Source of the DNA: Triglochin maritima
Lineage: Eukaryota; Streptophyta; Magnoliopsida; Alismatales; Juncaginaceae
Length of the DNA: 64,000 nt
Assembly (NCBI GenBank): GCA_963682175.1
Contig: OY821777.1
Location: 15,582,001 to 15,646,000 of the forward strand
Direction: 5' to 3'
Below the pieces are notes generated by a model. The model had not been told where the DNA came from. It searched no databases and saw only the letters and a list, made by a program, of their open reading frames with translations. Position numbers and translations under genes: made by a program. Shown piece after piece: positions 54,975-64,000 of this stretch (its first letter is position 1; each line of letters opens with the position of its first letter).

Positions 54975-55936
54975 CAATATATGATCCGACACAACTAGAT
55001 GGTGGTCTAACAGTCGGTACCTCTCATATATTACCCCAATCTGAAGACTACTCAGCTACACAATTAAAATTGTCCCAACCATGCTGGGTATTTGTCTAAG
55101 GCACCCCAAAATGCATTGGTCTGGAATACCAGGGAGAATAGTCCTGGTACAAAAATAAAATGGATGGTCTCCCATATAACCATCCATCTCGACAACTACT
55201 CTCAAGTCGACCACTCTCACCACCACGAGGCCAAGCTCGCAAAAAGTGCTCGACCCGACCCTAAAACGCTTATAGAGAGTGTAAACGGGAGGAGACAAGA
55301 ACGTAGTAGGTGAGAAGAAGATGACTCAGAGGAGAATGGAAGAATCCCTAAAGCAAGTGTGGGTAAAGGGTGAGGGTAGAAGCCTAATATAGCAAACACT
55401 GCTCAAACAAGGTTAGGCTGACTATAGATCCTTAGACTAGACGACGCATAACCGCGACTCTCCACATTCCCGAAGGCCTCAAAACCCAGAGGTCCCGAAA
55501 TTCCCAATGCAACTAAGCAAACGATGATTTTTAGATCATGACGTCGAGAATAAGATTATCTTCTAAGTGCGCCTAATCCTAGGAGTCAATGTATACTTGA
55601 TTTTAGATTAAGGCTTTACTTGATTGTGGTTTGTGGGTCTAAAGGAGGGGTGATGAAATCCCCCACCTTATCTTGATGACTATAAGTGGTGCCCCTTAAG
55701 ATCAATTTTCCTTAAACTAGCAAGCGACTCAGTAAATAATCACTCACCTCACTTTTGTTCCAATACACTTTACTAACTAATGCATGAATGAGAAAACGGG
55801 TGTACGTACCTCACACCAGCAATCGACAACTAGAAATTAAAGCAAAGAAAAAACAATATGCGTTCAAGGTCTACACATGATGCATGACCTTGATGACAAT
55901 TGATGTTACATTTTGCTTTGCGTTTTAGGATCCAGG
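54975..55936 (-). repeat. Minus-strand Athila/Tat-like leader, copy 1
   Basis: About 960 bp match 57934-58910 in the same orientation. On the minus strand it carries the leader signature found in A and B (ggtgggggatttcatcacccctcc, then tagacccacaaaccac). A minus-strand open stretch at 55056-55298 could be the start of gag but shows no motif. The copy is cut at 55937 by the D1 repeat. Confidence 0.6.
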
Positions 55937-56814
55937 TTATACATATATGAGGTCTACTACATTTTTGGATAAATGAAGTTGTTCGATGTTGATTTTTCGA
56001 TTTAGATCCAATGGTTGCAGATTGATGAGTTTAAAATTGACATGTTTGGAAAGTATTTAATAGTGATGACCAATTAGTATTGATTTAATAGCAAAAATCT
56101 CAAGGCTTATTTTGCAAATTTTCATATAATAACATAAAATGGGAACGCAATATATCTTCAAGTTCGAAATCATAATTTTCCATATTAGATTTTAATCAAA
56201 ACAAACCAAAACAAGAAATCTAATTTGACGAATTAATTAGATATAATATAAAACATTATTATTTTTGCAAAAACACCGTAATTATATACAAATATGTTGT
56301 ATATTAAATGCATTTTACTTGGAGGAAATTTTTTATAATCAAAAATACAATCTCTATAATTTTTAAATAAAGAAAAATATTACAATCAATTTAATAAGGA
56401 AAATGTGTTCCACACACAATTAATAGGTATTTTACGTTTATGAAAATTAAAAATTAAACCTCAATTTTTTTCTATAATTAATTTTATTCACATTAAGATA
56501 TTCCACATCTGACTAAATCAATCTAAACCATTAGATTAGAATCTAACGCATCCTACCGAGCAACCGCAAATCGGGTCGACCTCACCTCAAAATCTCTATA
56601 TATGTATAGGAATTATCAAGTGAGCCCGGGGCTTAATTTTTAATTTTAATCCCTACCATATCCACCGCACATCTGAAATTGTAAAGTAGATTATAAGAAA
56701 AACGATTATGCTAATTAAATGTGAGATTAACCGTAAATGAGATCCAATGGTTGAGATTGTAGGAGACTTAAACTAAATAAGATAAGTCATGAGCTCGCTA
56801 GAACTTGGCCCTAC

Positions 56815-56815
<1 letters not shown>
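55937..56815 (+). repeat. Dispersed noncoding repeats D1 and D2, copy 2
   Basis: The order matches 43051-44083: tatatgaggtctactacattttt, a short TA run near 56595, then ggaattatcaagtgagcccggggc. It ends in ggccctacatatata and a TA-rich run. The copy is complete where copy 1 is truncated by B2. No coding capacity. Confidence 0.6.
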
Positions 56816-56848
<33 letters not shown>

Positions 56849-57012
56849 GCCAATGGGGTTATAGGAACTTTTATAGCCAATTTGGCTATGACACTCAAAA
56901 TTTAAATATTTTTTAGTTGATATTTTTTAAAATCAAACTTAATTACATGTATTACTATCTCTTAAGCTATAACATGTTAAAAGATCAAAGTTAACTTCAC
57001 CGTTGATTTAAT
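56816..57012. other. TA-rich spacer
   Basis: TA-rich runs at 56815-56848 and low-complexity sequence. Nothing else seen. Confidence 0.4.
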
Positions 57013-57933
57013 GTGAAATCCCTAAACCCCATTAGTGCGCTAATTGTGTTTGGTGGGGGGAGGATGGTGGGGTTTGACTTGGGAAGAGAGAGAAGAAGCA
57101 TGGTGAGGGATGGTGTGGAGTGTTGGAGAGGTATGAGAAGCGTAGTTGAGGGATGGTGGGTGGAGGTGTTGCCTTATTTAAAGGAAACCCTTACCTTCCT
57201 TCTTCTTTTTCATTCACCCAAACCTTCATCTCTCTCACCACTTTCTCTCCCTTTCAAACGAAGCACATGCACTACTAGAGCTCCGGCGGACGGTGGTGAG
57301 CGTGACCCAGAGGCTTGAGATGTGTGGAGTCGACGCGGGAAGGACACACAAGCGGTTTCTGATAGGAGGTGGTGGCGAGGGATCTCCGGCAAACTCCGTC
57401 AATCGCGAAGAGAGGTATGTCATGTTCTTGCATTAGAATGTGCTCACACATGTGTGTGTGTGTGTGTGTGTGTGAGGGTTTGGTTCATTGTCGGAGGTCG
57501 GAGCCCTCGCCGGCGACGAGGTCAACAAGTGATACTTGGAAAAGGTCAGGTAGTTGCCGGATAAAGGACGACTTGTGTCTGTTTGCGGTCGACCAATCTT
57601 AATGTAAATCTCTGATTTTGCCTTGCACCGGTCGACCTGAAATTTATTGAATTTGGAAGTGTTTATAGAAATCTCTACGATGATTAGTTTGATCTGAAAA
57701 TTTTACCACACGTTCCTTATATATGGCATATCCTACCCATAATTTTTCATAGAAAACACAAACCGGAAGCGGCTGAAAAATGTGAACACCACCATCTGAT
57801 CTTCACCTAGCGCGCGCTAGGTATGTGCGCGATGGTGGCTGGTTGTGGGAAGCCAAGGGACGCTGGAACTCCGACGACCTCCGGTGAGGTTGAATCACCT
57901 TTGGTAAGGCATCTCAGGGGAGTTGTGGTCAAT
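57013..57933 (+). repeat. Fragment related to the chromovirus LTR
   Basis: The order of phrases follows the LTR at 988: a pyrimidine-rich stretch with tcttctttttcattcacccaaa (57200-57240), gaggtatgtca (57413), gaggtcggagccctcgccggcgacgag (57497-57523; compare gaggtcggagaccttgccggcgacgag at 15389) and two ggtcgacc sites (57589, 57631). A TATA-like ttatttaaagg is at 57174. It is a different, older family member, truncated on both sides. A TG microsatellite lies at 57449-57474. Confidence 0.6.
57449..57474. repeat. TG microsatellite
   Basis: About 13 TG dinucleotides in a row. Confidence 0.9.
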
Positions 57934-59228
57934 ATATCATCCGACACAACTAGATGGTGGTCTAGCAGTCGGTACCTCTCTCATATTACCCCAATCTGAA
58001 GACTACTCAGCTACACGATTAAAATTGTCCCAACCATGTTGGGTGTTTGTCTAAGGCACCCCAAAATGCATTGGTCTGGAATACCAGAGAGAATAGTCCT
58101 GGTCCAAAAATGAAATGGATGGTTTGCCATGTAACCATCCATCTCGACAACTACTCTCAAGTCGACCACTCTTACCACCACGAGGCCAAGCTCGCAAAAA
58201 GTGCTTGACCCGACCCTAAAACGCTTATAGAGAGTGTAAAGGGGAGGAGACTAGGACATGAAGTATGTGAGAAGAAGATGACTCAGAGGAGAATGGAAAA
58301 ATCCCTAAAGCTAGCGTGTGTAAAGGGTGAGGGTAGAAGCCTAATATAGCAAACATTGCTCAAACAAGCTTAGGCTGACTATGGATCCTTAGATTAGACG
58401 ACGCCTAACAACGACTCTCCACATTCCCGAACACCTCAAAACCCAGAGGTTCCAAAAGTCCCAATGCAACTAAGCAAACGACGACGTTCAGGTCATGACG
58501 TCGAGAATAAGATTATCTCCTAAGTGCGTCGAATCCTAGGAGTCAATGTATAATTGATTTTAGATTAAGACTTTACTTGATTGTGGTTTGTGGGGCTAAA
58601 GGAGGGGTGATGAAAGTCCCCACCTTTTCTTGATGACTATAGGTGGTGCCCCTTAAGATCAAATTTCCTTAAACTAGCAAGCAACTCAGTAAATAATCAC
58701 TCACCTCACTTTTGTTCCAATACACTTTACTAACTAATGCATGCTTTAACAATGCATGAATGGGAGAATGGGTGCACGTACCTCATACCAGCAATCGACA
58801 ACTAGAAATTAAAGGAAAGAAAAAACAATATGCGTTCAAGGTGTACAGATGATGCATGACCTAGATGACAATTGATCTAACATTTTGCTTTGAGTTTTAG
58901 GATCCAAGTTATCGTAAGAATGGGTCATGCAAGCCAAATTAATTACTAATACTTAAATAGAGCATGCATGACACAAAATGTGGTAGGAAACAACTACAAA
59001 TAGGCAAAAGAAGCTATTGTAAGAACATAAATAATAAATGACACACTATATCCGCCTGTGGCAGATTCTTTGGGGATTATGGTCCCCAGACTTCACCAGC
59101 ACGCTCCTAAGCTCCTTTAGGTCCCTCTATCCACTTGTAATCCCTTCTAGTAACCAAAAGAGAAAAGAAAACGTAAAAACAAAAGAAAACCCCCATCGAA
59201 ATTGTGAACTCGACTTCAAAAACGGCAC
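57934..59228 (-). repeat. Minus-strand Athila/Tat-like leader, copy 2
   Basis: The first 975 bp repeat 54975-55936. This copy continues to a primer site and LTR, so it shows what copy 1 was: the leader of a minus-strand element. Substitutions and small indels separate the copies. The junction at 57933 with the chromovirus-like fragment is abrupt. Confidence 0.65.
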
Positions 59229-59246
59229 TCCCTGGTAACGATGCCA
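59229..59246 (-). other. Degenerate tRNA-Asp-type primer site, minus strand
   Basis: On the minus strand tggcatcgttaccaggga, with four differences from the element A site. Confidence 0.6.
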
Positions 59247-59256
59247 AAAACCTCAT

Positions 59257-59801
59257 TGATTCAGTCATAATAACGCAAGTGCATGACCGCGATGAAACTG
59301 TGACAAGTATGGGTCGAGTCCACAGGGAGTATGTGCGAGGCAGAATCCACAATATTCGAGTGGGAGAAGAATAGAGAAATGAGGTCGAAATTACACTACA
59401 ACTCATTTTTGTCCGATCGACTCCAACTTTTGACCGCGGCTTTAGTTAACATAATAAATATGTGGCGTGCACCCGAAGTTGTTGGTTCAAGCCAATTGGT
59501 TTTAATTGTTGATTTATTCCTCAGGTTATGGACTTTTGTGATACATTATCTTTCTTTACACTTTGGTCCCTCCGGGTTTTCGCTTGAGTCCCTCCGCGTT
59601 TTCAGTCCATACCTTGGCATTACAAACATGTTCAAACGTCTTTCAAATCATTTCATTCTTCTTGCATTTAGGTTCTTTTCTATTCCTTTCTTTTCTTTAT
59701 TGTCTAAATCTTGAACATCAAACAGACACTCGAGTATCACAAATATGAGGTAAAATAAAGAATATATAGTATCAATGCAAAGTATGATATGCTACTAATC
59801 A
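59257..59801 (-). repeat. Family C LTR, minus strand, internally shortened
   Basis: On the minus strand it starts TGATTAGTAGCATATCATAC at 59801, like 41501 and 41736, has aacctaaatgcaag and gagggaccaaag motifs, and ends in the U5 signature (cgacccatacttgtcac...gcacttgcg). It lacks the TATA-R part, so it has an internal deletion. Its U5 hairpin (59286-59301) has one broken pair. Confidence 0.7.
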
Positions 59802-61490
59802 CTCGGTCGCTGAGATGCTCCTAAAATTGGGAGGGAAGTTCGAAAGAACATTGTGTATTTGTGGGTGTCATGGTAAAGACCATGACAATTTGTTTCACCA
59901 AACCGAAATTATAAGCTTATTTCGTTTGAGATTTCGTACTCCAAAAATGCTTTTAGCAAAACGAAAAACAATCGAAGAGAACTAAGTATATTCTAGTTGG
60001 TTCCCGATTCTTGATTACCTTAATATGTTAAAACACGAAGTTGTGAAATTATCTGTCGATTGGTAAACCATGCTACTGTAGCCGTTACACATGGTATAAA
60101 CGGACAATTTGAGTAAGTTGTAAAATTATTTCGTCTTTTTCAAGGTTACGTGTAGGGGTCAAATTGGGTAATCGTATTTTTTTTTCTTCCTGTTTAGTTT
60201 GTATTAACTAGAAATTGATTTATCATGTTTGGAGAATTGAGACACGATGAAAAGAAAGAATTGTTTCTCCCGCTACATATTTCATGTTTTTGCGTAGGTG
60301 CAAAATCTCAACTTTTATAACCATCGTGTCTTGTGTTTTTCTCTCGATAGTTTAGTACTTAATTACTTGAATGTAATGTTGATCATTGTCTTCTATTTTG
60401 TTTTTTATTAAGATCGTCTTGACCATTACTATATGAGTTTTTGTGGGCGTTCGGCCCAATAGGTTTGTATACGCCATGTCAGCCATTACTACGCTTAGTG
60501 GACTTTTAGTCCGATATTGATGACATGTTGCTCCATACGCTATTTTCTTTTACTTCTATCATGGGTTTTGATCTAGTCCCCCAGCAAGTGTATTCCTTAA
60601 TTTTTCCCCATTCAAAATTTCTAAGACTAAACATAGGAAAACAAATATTACAATTGTGTCTCAATGCGCAAGACTGTTGTTGTTAGGGGTGGTAGTGGAT
60701 ATTCGGAATACGAGAATCCTGTATTCAATATCCAAAAATTTATCTAGCAAAACAACATCCATCAAACCGAATTAATATCCGAGTTTAGTTTTATGTAAAG
60801 TCGTATAGCGATTATGGCTATTTTTATGTCCGCTCCAAATATTATACGCTCTGGGACAAATATTTGAATTACAATATCCTATTATCGTTGTATTTGCATA
60901 TTATATAATTACATACCACATAAATATTATACACAACCAAAATTTTCTATTTTACACAGTGTATTTTTACCTCATCTGTAATTCCGTTTATGTAATATAA
61001 ATAATTTAATATTGAACAAATGAATGTTGAAGGGTTAGGAATTCATCCTATGAATCTAAAAGATTGAGATTTAATGTAAATGTTCAAAAATGAAAACCCT
61101 AAAGTGAAAACACCTTTCAGTTTCTACAGTCATAATTCCATTCTCCCTCTCTTCTCCCGAATTCAAACTCAAGCCGTGCCCGATCTCCACGATTGTTAGT
61201 CCAAGGTAACCGTTGTTCCATTTTCCAACCGCTACCTTTATGATATAGGTACAAGTATACGGTGGACAGTAACTGAGCAATATCAGTTATCGCTCCATTT
61301 CCGAATTATTTTAAGACAACGATTGTATAATAATAGATGTAATTTGTGCATATTAAGTGTGAATTTGGAATGGAAGATTTGAATTTATTCTTGAGGGGAT
61401 ACTATATTTTTGTCGTACTTAATTATGTAATTTCAAGCCCAAAGCCAACTAGTTAGTTGGTGGCTTAGACCATCACTAACCATGACCTGG
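59802..61490. other. AT-rich region without recognised genes
   Basis: No coding, repeat or RNA feature could be supported. Short minus-strand open stretches near 61071-61280 have no motif. Confidence 0.4.
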
Positions 61491-61509
61491 ACGTAGACCT
61501 GTCAAAATC

Positions 61510-61812
61510 AGACATGACACGATAACACGTCACGGACACGACACGATAATTTAGTGTATGGGTACAGAAACCTGGACACGAATACACGATAAGCATACAC
61601 GACACGATACACGAATCCTTATCGGGTCGGGTTCGTGTATAAGGGTCCATACACGAAATACACGATAACATACACGATAAGGATATCGTGTATATCGGGT
61701 ATACACGAGACACGATTACACGGTTGTACACGATTAAGTTACGATTGGACACGTTAGGATTCGATACACGGTACACACGATGGACACGTTAGGATACGAT
61801 ACACGATAGAAC
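61510..61812. repeat. Subterminal ACACGATA array
   Basis: The octamer acacgata and variants (acacgaca, acacgaaa, tacacgat) occur about 25 times in 300 bp. Dense short motifs inside the ends of hAT elements are known transposase-binding sites in this superfamily. Confidence 0.65.
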
Positions 61813-61849
61813 CTGATCCGATTAACTGACTAATACCAAAAACCGATTA

Positions 61850-62096
61850 ACCGTGTAACAAATAACCCCACCCACCCAAAAACCAAAAATCACGAAATCA
61901 GAAATCCCTAACCCTATTCCTTCTCTCGCCGCCGCTACACCTTCAACCTTCCCTACGTTGACGCCTCTCACCGTCGACCCTCCACTCCCCAGCCTCTCCT
62001 CTCGCCACCGGACGGTCGGACCTCCTCTCACTGCCTCCCTTCCACTCCCCACCGCAGCCCCTCATCTCGTTGTCGTCCCTCCACTTCGTCCTTTTG
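61850..62096 (+). other. Probable first, noncoding exon of the hAT gene
   Basis: C-rich sequence (ccaccgtcgaccctccactcccc region) typical of a plant 5' untranslated leader, ending at ttttg, followed by a consensus donor gtaagatg at 62097. Exon start and promoter are not determined. Confidence 0.45.
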
Positions 62097-63773
62097 GTAA
62101 GATGTAGATTCAGGTGGTTTCGTTTTGGTTTTTGTTGAAGTTGTATGTTTCTTTGGCTCCAATCGATGGGTCTGAGAACTTAAATAGGTGGATTCAGATT
62201 TAGGAGCTCAAATCGATGGGTTCATATTAGATATTCATATTTTCTCTAAGTTTATTTCTGTCAATGAGTTCAAATTAATTGAGTGTCGAGCTTGAGTTGA
62301 GCGTGGTTCAGGTTAAGCCCAGTGGTGGTGATTGGTGGCTGGTAGGAGAGTTGGGGTTTCGGTGGGTTTGTATTTGGTTTAGGGATGAGTTCAAATATTT
62401 TGAGGCTGGATGACAGTTGCACCAGCTCCTCCTTTAAGAATGTTAGGTAGAAGTTGGAGGTGGTCAGATAAGGAAGATTTTAGGTGGAGCAATAATGATT
62501 TATTTTGAATTTTTTATTTTTTTCCACAAAATATTTTGATACTTTTAGCCAAATTGACACTAAGTTTTACGTTTGTGGAGATTTTGGTTATCTTTTTAGG
62601 TTGAAGTTACTTTTATAGATTTTTTATGTTTTCTTTTTAAATGTTTCAAGACAGGAGCACCAAGTTGATTCCCCCCCCCCCCCTTTCTCCATTTTCTCTT
62701 AGTTTATTTTGGGATTGTTGGAGTTTCTGTTCTTGCTGTTCTGATGATTTGTTCTTGCTGTTCTGTTCTTGCTGTTCTACACTCAATTAAATTGAATTTT
62801 TGAGTAAATAAACTGCTGGTTTCAATTAGAAATGCATGCACCAAAGAAATCTATATATTTAAGTGAAAACAGAAACAAAACAGAAAATGTAGAGTTGAAA
62901 TGGATTTATTTCTGTTGTTTTCATGATATTAGCTTGAAGAAATTACTAATACATGTATTTATTTCTGTTGTTTTCCTGTTATTAGCTTGAAGAGTCAATA
63001 ATCGAGATAGACATACACAACCAAGCTGGAGCTGATGCTATGGTATGCACTCACCATAGAATTCAGTGTTTTTTGGGGAATTGCTTTCTACTTCAGAAGT
63101 GTTTTTGCATGAGTTTACATGGATATTCAATATTCTTAGACGATAAATTCTCTTGTAAGACAACCAGAGTGGTGGTAGGACGATGGGTAATTGCCATATA
63201 CATTGTTTCAAAGTAGTTGTTTTGTCCAAAAGTAAAGACGGTAAGGACTAGAGAAATAAAGGTTAAGATTCAGCCAACCGAAAGATGGGCAAATATATAT
63301 TGCTCGAAACTGCACAAGCCTAATGCTTACCCAAAAAAGGAACAAATTTGTGAATGAATATTATACAAATTCATATATGCTCTTAGTCTTACCTTTATTG
63401 GCGTCAGCACATTCAACAGCCAAATATATTGCAGATTTCTTGTTTGTTTAGTTTGCAGTAATTCATGGAGTGCATCACTTTTCCATTAAATACTTCTGGT
63501 CCCTCCCCATTAGAGAAGGCTGGCATGTGATTTTTTGACCACTTACTTGATGCTATCAGTGATTTTTTGATGAATTCAGTGATACTAGTAGCCTAGTTGA
63601 ATTCAGTGTTTTTTTGTTGAATTCAGTCGATTCCGTTGTTATTTCTTTATTCTGTTGTAATTTATCGTTTGCTTTCTATTGATGTAATGCCCTATAATTC
63701 TGTTGTTTGTAGTATTATATATTAGTAGTGGTTCATTGGTTGTGTATATTTATAAATCCTATAATTCTTAAAG
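62097..63773 (+). other. Intron region of the hAT gene
   Basis: T-rich sequence typical of plant introns. A short exon may lie at about 62992-63054 (SIIEIDIHNQAGADAM) between an AG and a gtatgc donor, but this is uncertain. A duplicated phrase (tttatttctgttgttttc...tattagcttgaaga) occurs at about 62907-62941 and 62959-62992. A run of twelve C is at 62672-62683. Confidence 0.4.
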
Positions 63774-64000
63774 GTTGAGAGACAATCTACGGAAGAAGAA
63801 CATACTATACCTGTAACCCAAGAATCCTTGTCACCTAGTAATGATCGTGGTGAACCAAAAAAGAAGAGGCAGAGGAGATCTAAAGTTTGGAATAGTTTTG
63901 ATGTTTTGTCTCATGCACCTGGTGAACTTGAACATGCAAAATGTAAGAAATGTGGATCAGTAATTATATCTGATAGCAAATTTGGGACAGGTAACCTTCA
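63774..64000 (+). CDS. hAT transposase exon with BED zinc finger, partial
   Basis: After an acceptor AG at 63772-63773 the frame is open to the window end and reads VERQSTEEEHTIP, then PKKKRQRRSKVWNSFDVL and AKCKKCGSVIISDSK. Basic residues before an S-K-V-W-x-x-F core, the C-x2-C pair and the S-D-S-K...G-T-G-N-L stretch are the N-terminal half of a BED zinc finger (the two zinc His are beyond the end). Such domains bind the ends of hAT transposons, and are also found in domesticated hAT proteins. The visible frame has no stop or shift, unlike most coding remnants in the window, but only 75 codons can be judged. Confidence 0.72.

Larger units (their letters stand above)
61491..64000 (+). mobile_element. 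hAT-type transposon, 5' half
   Basis: A likely terminal region at about 61494 (tagacctgtcaaaatcagac) is followed by some 300 bp rich in ACACGATA, then a C-rich 5' untranslated region, a GT donor at 62097, introns, and an exon with a BED zinc finger (63774-64000). This order is that of plant hAT elements of the RICESLEEPER/DAYSLEEPER kind. The catalytic domain and the other end lie beyond the window. The BED exon shows no stop in what is visible. Confidence 0.65.

Noticed and set aside
57013..57318. A 101-codon frame that could be a short gene
   Set aside because: It lies in a chromovirus-type LTR fragment recognised by its order of phrases; no motif.
61822..62052. A minus-strand frame rich in Gly, Arg and Val
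   Set aside because: It is the shadow of a C-rich 5' untranslated sequence on the plus strand.

Overview
This 64 kb window is intergenic DNA from a plant nuclear genome, most likely a eudicot. It is built almost entirely of nested, mostly decayed transposable elements. The plant assignment rests on the element types: a Ty3/Gypsy chromovirus of the Tekay/Del kind, gag-protease-only LTR elements with a tRNA-Asp primer site of the Athila/Tat kind, Ty1/Copia elements, a CACTA end, a MITE, and a hAT gene with a BED zinc finger. I found no convincing host gene, no rRNA or tRNA gene and no CRISPR array.

Left part (1-17764). A Tekay/Del-like chromovirus (988-17037, target duplication ATAAC) has inserted into an unidentified reading frame. 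Its 5' LTR was then hit by a complete gag-protease element, called A here (2077-9409, target duplication GTTTG, two 1177-bp LTRs that read as identical). A CACTA-type end lies at 17764 with short subterminal motifs before it.

Middle part (21035-44083). A minus-strand Gypsy-type LTR and a Copia pseudogene precede a minus-strand solo LTR of family B (24022-40313, target duplication CTTCC). That solo LTR is split by a Copia element (LTRs at 24679 and 37645). The Copia is split in turn by a second gag-protease element, B1 (27030-34867). The right junction of B1 is a repair scar with patchwork filler and a 333-bp duplication of Copia coding sequence. Next come copia-like remains, a family C LTR (41501-42665), a fold-back MITE and TA-microsatellite-associated repeats.

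Right part (44084-64000). Element B2 (44084-52835) has LTRs of two different subtypes and looks recombinant. It is followed by a minus-strand gag fragment and LTR (52849-54815), two direct copies of a minus-strand Athila/Tat-like leader (54975-55936 and 57934-59256) separated by other repeats, a family C minus LTR (59257-59801), featureless AT-rich DNA, and the 5' half of a hAT transposase gene that runs off the window end.

The most interesting content is not a gene. The gag-only families A, B and C share a layered set of cis elements although most of their primary sequence differs. These are: (1) a small U5 hairpin whose stem changes with compensating bases around a TTCAYH loop; (2) a long-range GGGTGGAG/CTCCACCC pairing that closes the R-U5 domain; (3) palindromes present in U3 and again in the 5' leader, with a different sequence but the same layout in each family; (4) two adjacent hairpins just upstream of the 3' polypurine tract; and (5) a second, internal polypurine-tract-like site. 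These elements lack polymerase, so the signals may be what lets helper elements copy and package them. This is an inference from reading one window and needs alignment-based covariation tests.
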